From Solenopsis invicta (taxonomy: Eukaryota; Arthropoda; Insecta; Hymenoptera; Formicidae): DNA of 64,000 nucleotides. Positions 1 to 12,700 of the stretch are shown here, piece after piece. Position 1 is the first letter of the stretch, and each line of letters opens with the position of its first letter. The notes beneath the pieces are model-generated. The model saw nothing but the letters and a program-made list of their open reading frames with translations, had not been told where the DNA came from and ran no database searches. Location of the stretch: contig NC_052664.1 in NCBI RefSeq assembly GCF_016802725.1, positions 14,590,405 to 14,654,404 of the forward strand, given 5' to 3'. The position numbers were made by a program, and so were the translations under genes.

Positions 1-612
1 ATTGTTAACTAAATTATTAACTTAAGTAAATTTAATTTGATTAAATTTAATCAAGTTAACAATTTTTTTCAATATGCTAAACTCTTCTTATTTAAAAACT
101 CTTGTAGCTTGGACATTTTGATATTAAGATTTTTTCGTCTTAAAACGATTCACAAATCTATCATTAGGTTGTCACGGTAAATCTAGGACATCTTGTAAAC
201 ACAAATACATAAAATCTATTTAATTATGTAATAATTAAATAAGCAAAAATAATTGAAAATTTAAATTGTATTTTTAATTAATACAATAATAAAAGTTTAA
301 ATTCAGATTTGTCTAATTTTAAATGCAAATTTCTCGAAAAGCATGATTTCGTTACTACTACCCCAATTTTTTTGCGAGTACTTTCCGCATAAATTTATTT
401 CCCTAACCTCTAGTTTTCTGGTGATTCTAGTAAAAAGGAATCATATTTATACGGACAACTGTGTAATTGTATTTTTCCGCAATAGATGCATTGAATGAAA
501 AGTTTCCGCTGATTAATTATTAAAATATTTGCACGGTACTTCGCGTATCGACAGCGGTTGTCAAAGTTCAGAAGATTATTAGCAATACATGTCGCATATT
601 TGCATTTTCCAG

Positions 613-758
613 CTTACACCACAATGTTCGATGATGCTAGTAACATGTAAGCTGCATGGGCAGCACAGAAACTGTTCAGATATTTTCGAATTTCGCAAGA
701 CGCAGGACGGATTCTGTTGCACCTTCAATTACGCGCGTGAAAGCGATGACATTCCCAA
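613..758 (+). CDS. ppk exon a (start of extracellular domain)
   Basis: The acceptor is TTTTCCAG at 605-612 and the donor GTGAGT begins at 759. Read in phase 0 it gives LTPQCSMMLVTCKLHGQ and then TQDGFCCTFNYARE, which matches the Cys-rich start of the pickpocket ectodomain. It ends in phase 2 after CCC AA. An open reading frame with an ATG at 656 overlaps it in another frame and is a shadow. Earlier exons are expected upstream of the window. Confidence 0.9.
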
Positions 759-3700
759 GTGAGTATCCCATGAATTCAAAACACATTTCTGAAAAGCATG
801 TAACATGTTTAATGGACTACTCGACTAGTGTACCTACATGCCTGTGCAGACAGCATAGGCAAATGAAGCACATTTGCTAAAGCTATCATTATGTACAAAA
901 TTGTTTCTTTCATCACTATATTTATAGTTTTGAAGAGAAAAGGAAAAATAAATATAAATTATTATTATTACTTTAATTAATTACTTTGCGCGCGCGCGCG
1001 CGCACGTGTGTGCGTATTTGCGTGTGTGTGGTTAATTATAAATAAGTATAAATATATGTATATAGTTTATAATCATATATTTTAAAGTGGCATGTCAATT
1101 GATAGCAATTGATTCGCAACACGAGCTATATTGCTTACAATAAATTGTTCATAATGTTTGTTGATTATATCGCAGTTTGTTAATTATATCACAGGAAAAC
1201 TATTGCCTTTTGCTTTAATTCTCTTTGTACACGCGATTTATTGCAAAGATTAGCTATCTAGAAAAATTAATTATGTAAACAAATGTACATATTGAATAAT
1301 TCATGAGTATTTTATTGATTATCAATTTATGAATAAATTTTCTGTAACAAATATTTAATAAAAATTAATTTTTTATTAAAAATTGTTTAAACAAACAAAT
1401 ATTTAAAATTATAAAATGCGCAAGTTTTGTTATCTATTAATGTCTATAAAGTAAGTATATTTGACAATATAAATTAATTTTCAATGATCAATAACTTTCA
1501 GTAATTTTATTATTACCTACGTTTTTTTATTATTCTGAATTTTTGAAAAAATTCTCTTAATATTTTCGTAGTTACAATAAATATTATATGCTTCGATGGT
1601 CGAACTGACTTGAAAGTTGACGCATGCGCGGAATGTAGAGAGATACAGGTTCAAATCGAACCTGAGAACATGCTTTTTGCAAAAAATTCTTTAAAGTGGA
1701 ATGGGGAAACTTTATAGATGATTATTAACATCAATATTATTCAATTGATTAACAGTTTAATATTATAATATTACTTTTCTGATTCAATTTAAGAACTGCG
1801 TTCTTAATGCGTTTCAAGACTGAATATGCGGCACACAAAGTACAAGGAATTAAAAAATATATATAAAACCACTTAGGAAATTATTATTTGAGTACTAAAA
1901 CCAGTTGTTAATTATTCCAATTTTAATTGTGTTACACACTTTACGATTTTATAGGTATATTAATTATTTTTTATTATTATGCTTCTCTCAAAATACTATC
2001 TTTATTAATTTGATAGTTTTAAATTTTAAAACGTATGAAAACATTCCCTTTATAAAATTGATTTATCTGTTACTGTAAATATATAAAAGTACATATTTGC
2101 TATTAAAACATAATTTTGTAATTTAATGGAGAATCAATGCTACTATATTAATATCACAAGAATAATTTTCACGAAAAGAAATATTTACATATTTTGATTT
2201 TAAAATATTCGAAATAATTGATTATAAACACTAAATATTGCTAAATGTAAGTCAACGTCAACATGAAAGAAGAATGTAAATTATTTATTTTAAATTTATA
2301 ATGCTACATAAATATAACATTAAATATAAGCATTAGTCGTTTGGAAAATTAATTGTAGTAATTATTACAGTTACGACCAAATAGACGCTGCAATAAAGCC
2401 TGATGAAATCAAAGTGATGGATATAGGAATAGATCGTGGTTTAACGGTTGTAATGGATCCACTTTTGGATGATTACTTCTACTCAATGTTGCCTATGACA
2501 GGTTGGAAGGCAAGTAGAAACGGTATACATGCCATTTAATAAATCGGAAAAGCAACAGTGATGTCTAATATCCCACATTTTCGAGAACAATTTTATTTCA
2601 GAGCTAAAATTAAATCCGTAAATAAGGAAAAGTTATTTATTATTCATGCAAAATTAAAATTTAGAGAATTTTTCTTTTTTTTAATTAACCGAAAAACAGC
2701 TTTATTTAATCTAGATTCTGAGAAACTTGATAATGCATAATTACATAGAGGGTTTCTAGAATGTTTTGCTTAACTTTGTTAGAATGTCTTGATTATCAAA
2801 GTAATGATAAAAGTTTGAATAAATATAAAAAAAACTTTAGTTATTTAAAATAGTTGCCAAAAAGAAATTGCATAATAGAGAATTTTATAAGAATAACTAA
2901 TTTTATAAAAAGTTTTATAAAAATAATAGATTTTAATCAAATCATGAGAATTTAATTTAATTCTTTGAAATCTTCAATATAACAAGAGTTCTTATGTAGA
3001 ATAAATTTCTTCAATTAATAATTGTAAAATTGGACATTAAAAAAAATAATCGATATATTCTACAAACTTTACTATTTTGTAAGAAAAATTTAAAAATAAA
3101 AATTTTTCGCTCTCTAGTAAATGAAATTCTAATCTAACATATAATTTAGAAAACGCCTTGCATGAGAATAGCCTGGAAATATCTTCGTCTTGCGAAAACG
3201 GGTCATATTCGAGTCGTAACGAGTTGTTACCACGAGTGCTGAATATGAAAAGAGACTAATCGAGCAAAATGAAGATTTATTCTAGCAATGCTTTATTGTG
3301 CTAAAGTAGCGTTAACGTTTGATTCTTTAGTGCAAAGTATCACGAAACAAATATTCATTTTTAAATACCTTTAATAAAGACATAAGTAGAAAATTTTATC
3401 TTGTTCGCTTTCATTGGTAAAAATGTTTATAATTACTTAATTTCCAATACATTAAGCAAGGATATGTCCTATTACTACATTAAAATCTTTTAATAATTAT
3501 CATAATCATCAGTATAGAATTAAGTATACAATCATAATTATCGAATAGTATGAAAATAAGTTACAAAAAATTAATACAATATTTTTTATTTCTCTATTTA
3601 TTCATAAAAATAATTGATTATAAATAACTTTTGATATTGCAATTTTTTTTTTAGAAAATAATTAGATAAGTTCTGCTTAAAATTGCTACCTTTCAATTTT

Positions 3701-6700
3701 ATTTTTTGATGATTTGTAAACTATTTCTTATGTATACTAATGCATGCTATTACAATAATTATATAAATTAATTAAAAAATACTACCTTATTACTACTACT
3801 ATATTTTAACTATATTGTGTTCAAATCTATTGCCGCAATGAAGGTAATCGGTAGCTGCCTCATGCCGTGAACTTTTTCCATGCTTACCGTGCTATTACAG
3901 GCCACCTGTGCTTCATTCGCCCATAGTGCACGGTGATAAAAAACTCGTGAAAGTCATTAGCAGCACGATATAATCGCACGTTTCCTTCACTTCGCCATAT
4001 TTGCAGTGTAGTGTGTACTTTAGGCTGCAGCAGCACTTACGGAAAACCCGCATTCGGTAAAAACGTTTTAGAAGATTCTATTCTTTTGTCGAGATATTTT
4101 TGTCGTATACTTTCAGATGTATCGCAAGATTAACCACTTTTTAAAAGAAAGTTAAACAATAAACGTAAATATTATATATGTATACATCTTTAAAAAATTA
4201 CAAAAAATTATTTATTACCAATTTAAAATTAATATTAAATAGACAATTGTTAAAAAGATTCAAACACCATTGTATGTTAAAACTAAAAATTAATTTTAAT
4301 TTATCAAATGAATTATTTAATTATTGATTTAATATTGATTATTGATTTACTATTTATATTTAATCACCATTTGTATAATTTAGAAACAGTACCTTATAAA
4401 TATTATATGTCGCTATAGATATTGAAAGGCTAGTATTTTATACTTGTTTCTTTTATTGTCCATCTGTATTCCTTTCATTTTTTCTCTATAAAAAATTAAC
4501 TCCAAAATTGATCAGGAAATGTTTATTTATACAATATTTTTTTAAAATGCTATAAACATTTTTATGAAAAAAATATCTAAAATTTTTTTATTTAAAAATA
4601 ATAAAAACTGTATATTTTTTATTCTTAAAAATTAATTAATTGAGCAAAAGATATTTTTCGATGAAGTTCGGTTTTATTTTTTTATTTTGATAAAACATCG
4701 GCATGCTTGGCTTATAAATGTGTGTGTATGTATATATAGCAGATATACAGAGCATGGTTGCAATATGGTATTCCAGGTAAATGTCAGCTGCGTTGTAATT
4801 AACTTGTGAAAACAGACCAGCGCATTACACAAATTACGATGTCCCTTTTTGCAATGCAGGATAAAAAAAAACACGTATTACATGCAACGCTACAAAAACT
4901 ATGGGAATCTCGAATAAACTCTAGTCAAGCAAAAAGATATACATATGATATTTACATCGACAGCAAATATTTTACAAATTATATTAGCATTGAACATCCG
5001 AAAGCATTGAACTAATCGAGATTAGTAATATCGAAATAAGTGCTATGTGAAAAATCAGATACTCTCTATTATTTTATTATTGAATAGTATACAATAATTT
5101 TGATAGTAGACTTCTTTAATTACCTAATTTATATATTATACATTTTTTTATAAATATTTTTCTATAAAACACAGTTTATTTGCCAAAAAACAGTAATACT
5201 GCTTTATTAAAAAAATTATTTAGCATTAATTAATCAATGCATACAAACAGTTCATTTAATTTTATTAATTTCAAAAAATGTCTGAAAAATATACCAAGGG
5301 AGAAAGAAAGAAAGAGAGAAATATTTAATAGAACTAATATATTGGATTTTCAGATAATAATGTTTGACCCTTTTGATTATCCGGACATGACTAGTGGTGG
5401 TGTTACAGAAGTTATGGCAAAGCCTCTCTTTGAAACATATCTGAACGTACTTACGACGCTTTTTCTTAGTAACTCAAACGTTAAAAGATTATCTAGAAAG
5501 GATCGTAATTGCATTTTTGACAACGAAGAGAACCCAACATACGGTAATGTGGATGCACCGTATACTTACAGTGACTGTATCGTCGAATGTAAACTCCATA
5601 ACATACAGAAGCTCTGTGGATGCAGACCGTTCTTTTATCCACGTCGCAACAAAGAAGAATGTTAGTAAAATACGTTAATTTTCTAACTTTTAATATTGGT
5701 TTTTCAGAAAAATTCTTTGATTTACTGTGCATAACTTAAAATTTGAGATATATCTAAAACTTATAGCGATTTTGGCTGGGGCACACCGGTTGCACATTTC
5801 AAGTGTCGGTGCAGCTTTTGTGTTTGGCTAGTCAAATAATGCAGTCTCTCAGTGGTGCCGCGTGTTCATCTGGGCTCGATACACCTCACAAATACATATT
5901 GGGTGTACATAAAGTGGACCTGAGAAAATAGTCGAGGCCAGTTTGTGTGCCACCGATAAGGTGGCACACCGATGTGCTCCAGCCAAAATCGCTATTATAT
6001 TATTAAATATGTGTATTAAATATGTGTATTATTAAATATGTGAGAATTTGCTTTTAATTCTTCTAATTAAATTTATTTGCTTACACTGACATAATGTGTT
6101 TTTTTATCTTGGTAATGTTCTTTTTAATATAAAAAAATATTTCTCGCGCGCGTGCGTATTTCTAATTTTTTTTGTAATGGTAGGTAGTTTTCTTAGTATA
6201 GTTCACTTTATTTTAATATAGTATGTAATACTTGATAAATTAAGTTTTAAATTAATGCGCTATATATATCAAAGGTACTCTAAATTGTGAAATACACTTT
6301 ATAACATTTGACAACGTAATATTATAAAAATATGGTTCAATGCTTAATTTAAAATCAATAACTATTACAATTTTGAATATTTCATGACAATGTTTCATGA
6401 CAATCATATAAAACATATAGATTAAACATATACAAAACAAAGAGCTTGACATTTTCATCGAAATGATGTTATACAATATGTTAAACTTTTAGGTGCTTTA
6501 TATAATTCCGAACAATTTAAATTTGTAAAATACTGTTTTTATAAAATATAAAAAAAAATTTTTTCTTAAATTAGTCATTTATATTTTACTATTCATGTTT
6601 ATGTTTTATAACTTAAACTTGATTGTCAACTAACTGTAGCTAACCAAAACATGCAATTTTCTATTATGTCATAATATTTAAATGCTTATGGTATCATCGC

Positions 6701-9700
6701 TCATAATATAGAATCTTAACCATTTATGGAACAGTTTTGCAAAACTTAACTAATTATTCTTTCTCAAAAATCTAAAATATAGAAACTTTAATTACTTCAT
6801 TTAATTATTTCGTATGAATAAATAAAAATTTCAAGAATATTATTTTAATTTTTTGTACTTTACTGATAAAATTATTCCAGAAAAAACTAAAGAATGATAT
6901 TTTTCTCCAACTCATATGCGAAAATATGTAAATATAAAGTACAAAAATTATTCAAGATCCATAAAAAGTTTAGTAATTAATAATATGACTACTTTCGTTC
7001 TCATAAACAGAAGAAAATAGAAAATCAACAAAAAAAAAAATTAAAAATTAATTTGAATAAACAATATAATACCATCATTGACATATTTCCATTAATTCTT
7101 CACATTCTTCTTACATTTATCATACGCCGATTTTTGTTACAAAAATTGAGATAAAACGATAAAATCTACACTAATATTAAATACAAAGACATAAAAAAAA
7201 TAATTATTAAAAATATTCATATCATCAAGAAAGTTTAAAACTATTTTTATCAATTTACAAATTAATTAAAATATAAAATCTAATTGCTATTTGCAATTTA
7301 AATTAAAAAATAAATATCGAAAGTAAAAGATGTATATCCAGATTTAATTAATATACAATAATTACACAGGTCTGTGACTAAAGAGCTGTTTGAGCTTATT
7401 TTCATCTAATTTCCATGTATTTTGATGTGCTGAAAACGAAAAACATATTGAAAAAAATCCTAGACGTCAGGATTTGGCACAAAATGCAAAAATCTTCAAA
7501 TTTAGTAAATTTTTCTCAATTTTTGATATTTTTTTTTATCTTAGGATTTTCAACCAAATTTAAAGTCAAAATTACTATTAATTAATTCACATTAGTGCAT
7601 TCAAGATATACAATGCCAAAAAAATGTAACTTCAAAGTAAAGAACTTTCAGAATGAGCTAATGAAACCAGCATTAATGTTACAAGCTGAACGCACGAGCT
7701 CTGACATGCCCGAGCTTAATTCAACTTTTTTCTTAGTTCTCATTCCAGTTAAAAAAATGATTTTCATGAAAAATTTGTAATAAAAAATTAATTTTATAAA
7801 TCTATTTTTAGTTATTTTGAGTTATTGCCTTATTTAACACAATTACCTACATTGTCAGAAAATATGAAGTCCTATGACAAAATAGAGGTCATTTTCAATT
7901 TACCACACCCTAAAACATAAAGATTATGTGAAATAACCAAAACAGCTCTTGAAAACATTTTTTTTGCAGACCTGTGTTATCAATCAGATATTAATCCAAA
8001 TATAATTATAATTGTATGGTAATTAAAAAAAACGTACAAACAACGATACGATTCATTTGTATAGTTGAAAGTATAACTTAGAGATACGATTTAATATAAC
8101 TAGAGATAAAAAATAAACGATAAAAATCGTATCTTATTGGATAAATCGGGTTTCTCCAGACCCATGTACTCTCTTACATCCCAACGATTTCTTTCTTCTA
8201 TCACGAAGTCGAGGGGCGTGGGTGGCAATCTGTAAAGGAACGTTGCGCACTGCAATGCGAGACGTACGCGTTTGCGAGCTTTCTAACGAGGCTTTACCAC
8301 GGGTGGCTTAAAGCATTAAAGCGGATCGCGTGAAGCATCGCTCTGTAGGATTAACTTACCGTGGCCGAGGTTCTACCGAAGAAGAGGAACTCGCTGAAAG
8401 CGGCGCCTCGCTGCATGCAACGCCGAGTATTCCTCTCTCCGTTCTTTCGTTTTAAAGCCGCTCCGATTGCTCTTTTTCTCGCGCTCTATCGATAGCAGGG
8501 CGTGCTTGGAGTCGTTTTTCTCGCGACTGCCTCCTCCGTTCTCCATATTAATCAACAACACGTGCAACGACGTCCGCGTTGCTGCATGACATACTCTCCA
8601 TCCTCCCTTATACTGCTCAAAATATGAGCATTTTTTCAAATTCTTATTTTTGTATTTTTATTTAAGTGCCGAAAGTAGATTTTCTAATGATAAAGTAATT
8701 TTATTTGGAGATTTTGTTATCATATGTATAATATAAAGCTTTTACTTGTTGAATTTATAAAAAAATAAACAAAGTGCTAAACAATTTTTGGCACAAACAA
8801 TCTAATTTTTAATTACATTTAAAGATGACAAAATGCGTATAATTATGTTTTGAAAAATGTATAATAGATTAATATTTGTTATCATCTTTCAATACACGCA
8901 CGTTATGCAATTCGTAAAAAAAATGGTATTGTAAAACTTAAAAATTTCCTTTATATTATGTAATATGTTCATAATATACGCTCATAATTTAGAAATATAA
9001 AACTTTATTTAGAAATATAAAAGTTGTAATAAAATATAACTATATAGTTAAGTTTTGAAAACAATCTGATTTTATAAAAGCTTCATAAAAGAAGAAATTT
9101 AATCAGGCTTACTTTTGTATTATAAGTTTTGCCTTTATTTATACATAATAGATTAATATTTTATTTGTGATAATTGTATGTTTCATGCGTAACGTATACT
9201 TTGTTATATATATTCCAGATTCAATTCGTATTTGCAACGTCCTGGATATAGAATGCTTAGCTAACTCGAAGGGTAAATATTGATATTATATTGTTAATAT
9301 ACACACCAGAAATACACACACACACACACGGTTATTTTTTTACATAAGCGTTTTTAAAATTTCAATATTAATTAAAGAATGTTTTTATTTATCACAGGTG
9401 CACGTAAACAGTTTTAAATTAAATTAGAATAGTAATATTACAATATTAAACTGATAATTAATGTAACAATAATTATAATAATTATAATAAGTAACTAATA
9501 CATTATAATAATATATGTTATTAATGAGGACCTCTCTCCCCCACAATACAATAAAGAATTTGTTGCGAAAATAATCTTTCTAGGTTCACAAATCGATACT
9601 CAAATTGATATTGGTCACGATTTTTTGGAGCGTTTTGATTTTGATAATAACTAGATTTTTTATTGATCTTTAAAAGAAGATCGACGCTGTATCGATGTAT

Positions 9701-12700
9701 ACATTATACATATTTCAGCAAACATCAAGTAACAGTTATGTAACTGTTATAATTTTTTACTGAACAGTTATATATAAAACACACTCGTTGTGGTACAATT
9801 ATATTGTTGAGTAAAAAATTGTAACTAACAGTTATATAAATGTATAAATATCGATGAATTATTGGTGATTGGTTAATATCTAACAGATTAATCAATTCAA
9901 GTCGAATGGATATACGAAGAGGTTGATTCAATTTCATTATAAAATTGAATAATGTCAATTTTTACATAATATTTTCCAGATAAAATCTTCAAAATATAAA
10001 AATTTTATAATAAATATGATAAATATGATTATTAAAGTTGACGATTATTCAGATTAGAAAACCTGTCATACTGACTAAATGCAGTGGCGTGAGCATGCAC
10101 TGTGTAATGCATGTATCATGCTAAAAAAAAATTGCAAAATTTGAAACTATGGACGGTTTTAATTATATAAAATATTTGTACATTTGCATATACATTTGTA
10201 TGTTTAAAATATTACATTGTTGAAATCTTTTACCTTGCTAAATTGATGAGTCTATTATATACTAACAAAGAACAAGTCACAACTATCCAGAGCCAATTTA
10301 ATTCTTTTTAAAATATGTTATTAAACACAAATATTTAAGAGATACGTATTTTTTTTATACATGCGGAATTTCATGTTTAGGAGGTAAAACACCCCTTTGA
10401 AAAAGATGGTATTTTTTTGGGGGGCGAACATTATCGAAAGAATATGATATGTAATAGGGGGGGGGGGTAAAACATCTCTTTCAAAAAAAAAAAAAAAACA
10501 ATATTTTTTTCCGGGATAAATATCTAATTTATTTTTTACAACTTTAAAGTACTCTTCAAACTGTACAACTTTTTTAAAAAAATGTTTTTCTATCTTATAT
10601 TCTGGGCAGTGTTCGATAAATCTCTTGTGAGATTGGAAATTTTTAATAAAAATCAGCTGAAGTTCCAACAAAGTTTTGAAATAATTGTTGTGAAATAATA
10701 TTTCATTAAATTGTTGCTAAAATTTTTCGCCTTACAAAATTTATGGATTTATCATATAGAAATAACAACTTATTAAAAATTAATTAAGTCCCTCACGCAA
10801 GGTTAAATTAAAGCCAACATAAACCTCGTGTTAACTTAATCAACTGAGTTTCCTATTGGAATTGACCAATCGCATTTGTCATTAAATAAAATTGAAATAA
10901 CCAATCGCGGTTGAGATTTAACCGGTCAGTTAAGTGAAACTGATCTTTAGAGCCTCTTTCGTTAATCTTTGATTAGCTAACCAACCGGTTAGTCCATTGG
11001 AATTGACTAATTGCATTGTTTAATATGTGAAATGACAAATACGATTGGTCAATTCCAATGAACTAACCGGTTGATTAGCTAACTGAAGATTGGTGAAAGA
11101 GGCCCTTAGGACTAGTTCCACAATCTTCGGTTAACTTAATCGGCTCATTTTTCTAATTAACCAATCGCATTTGTCGTTAAATAGAATTGATCTGAAATAA
11201 CTAATCATGGTTGACACTTAGGCTTGGTTTTTCATTATCTAATTAACTGATGGTTAAATTTGACTTGATGTTTTACTCAACTATCCATGATGATGCCATA
11301 GGTAAAGCTTATTGGTTAAAACTTCAAGTTAAGTCTAACCATAAGTTAACTAGATAATGAAAAATCGAGCCTTAAGTCCTACAATTAATGTTGTAAGACT
11401 TGAACTATAAGAAATTGACCAATCATAGTCGATTATTCTCCTCATATTCAACTGTGATTGGTCAATTTCTTACGGCTTAAGGCTTACACACTTATTGTAG
11501 ATCAGGACTACCCAGTCAGTTAAGTTAACCGGAGATTGTGAAACTGGCCCTTAGTCGACATGACAATATCTCGGAAGTCATAAACTTCAACGATTAATAT
11601 TTTGCTTCACGGGACAGAGTCAGATTCTTTTGTTTTACGCAAAAGTGCGTCGACTAAATCTAAATTTATCAAACTCGGAGGCCCCTAAATTGAATAATTA
11701 TCAGAAAATAGCATTTAAATACAAAAATAAATGGTTAAAAGCATTTGACTTTTATTTTTGTGTTTAAATGCTATTTTTTGATAATTATTTAAGCAAACTT
11801 GCCTAATCAGATGCCATATTTTCCTAAAATAAATATTTGCCTAAAAGAAAAATTATATAAGAAATATCAGTACATCAAGTATAAGTTTCAGCTACAATAG
11901 AATAAGATTATTCTTTAATTAAGTTTTTATACACATCTATATTCTCCTATTATTATCTAATATTTATATTATTTGTAATTTGATACACAAAATAAATAAT
12001 AATTTTGATTATGTCACTGATACTTGCGTTATTGATTTTCTGTTTTCTCTATGGGATAGCTAAATGGATGACAATTTTTCCTAGTGACAAAAAGAACAAG
12101 CATTTTCAAAACAAAAAAGACGCTTTATATTGTCACAAGTGTTATCCTGATTGTGAAGACCTTATGTACGATGTATTTAGTTGGACAAGTTCCATGACTC
12201 CTGGTCAATATAATACTGAGTTAATGTAAGTATACGTTATCTTTGTCAATATAAAAATTGAAATTCTTTTAATATTCCTAAAACTGGCACCAATATTTTT
12301 ATTACATAATTTCAGACAGGGCAATGTTACTAACTACGGAATAGTGCATGTGTACCTCTCGGAATCTGACACACTTGTGTTGAAACAAGACGTGTCTGTT
12401 TACTGGTATGAAGTCTTGAGTAAGTACAGATTGTTAAGAAATTTTACTAGAATAAATGAATCAAATTTAAATCGTGAATCAGAATTTTTACAAAGATTAT
12501 TAGCAGATAGATTTTTAATAGATTAAAAATGTTTAAAAAAAATTGTAAAATAAACGCAATCTATTTTGTATGCAAGATCAATTGACAAAGATTCGAGAAA
12601 CATAGGATATTTTCTTCATTTATTATTAATTTTTTAATAAATCTTGCAAATATGTATTCAATTATTTTATTCGTTAATTTTATAAAATGTGTATCAATAA

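Larger units (their letters stand above)
759..2370 (+). other. ppk intron, contains one dispersed repeat
   Basis: GT-AG intron (GTGAGT ... ATTACAG). It is A+T-rich and non-coding. It contains a (GC)n/(GT)n microsatellite near 987-1030. From about 1640 to 1920 it holds a segment with a recognisable diverged copy at the right end of the window (about 63520-63780). I see no exon in it. Confidence 0.75.
5661..9218 (+). other. ppk intron with two MITEs and a GC-rich patch
   Basis: GT-AG intron (GTTAGT ... TATTCCAG). It contains a 227-bp MITE (5766-5992), a 614-bp inverted-repeat element (7364-7977), and a GC/CpG-rich stretch (8160-8620) that carries a good splice donor on the opposite strand. The remainder is A+T-rich without visible genes. 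Confidence 0.7.
11109..11550. mobile_element. outer MITE disrupted by two further hairpin elements
   Basis: The left end GGACTAGTTCCACAATC matches the inverted right end GGGCCAGTTTCACAATC, followed inward by CGGTTAACTTAA on both sides. TTA flanks both ends (11106-11108 and 11551-11553). Inside lie two complete hairpins (11221-11371 and 11375-11510), which shows sequential insertion. Confidence 0.65.
9273..12059 (+). other. ppk intron packed with hairpin MITEs
   Basis: GTAAAT ... GGGATAG. Contains a short palindromic stretch at 9720-9840, a G-run and A-run at 10440-10500, a nest of hairpin elements (about 10800-11550) and an isolated hairpin at 11690-11792. The intron ends immediately before exon e. 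Confidence 0.7.

Noticed and set aside
656..880. 74-codon + strand frame with ATG
   Set aside because: It overlaps ppk exon a in a different frame; the conserved CCTFN reading is in the other frame.
1640..1660. GGTTCAAATCGAACC as a tRNA T-arm
   Set aside because: It is a short palindrome without a matching A-box or acceptor stem nearby.
5493..5732. 79-codon - strand frame
   Set aside because: It is the antisense shadow of ppk exon c.
10321..10671. 116-codon - strand frame
   Set aside because: It is created by G-, C- and A-runs (PPPP, FFFFF) and shows no protein-like content.
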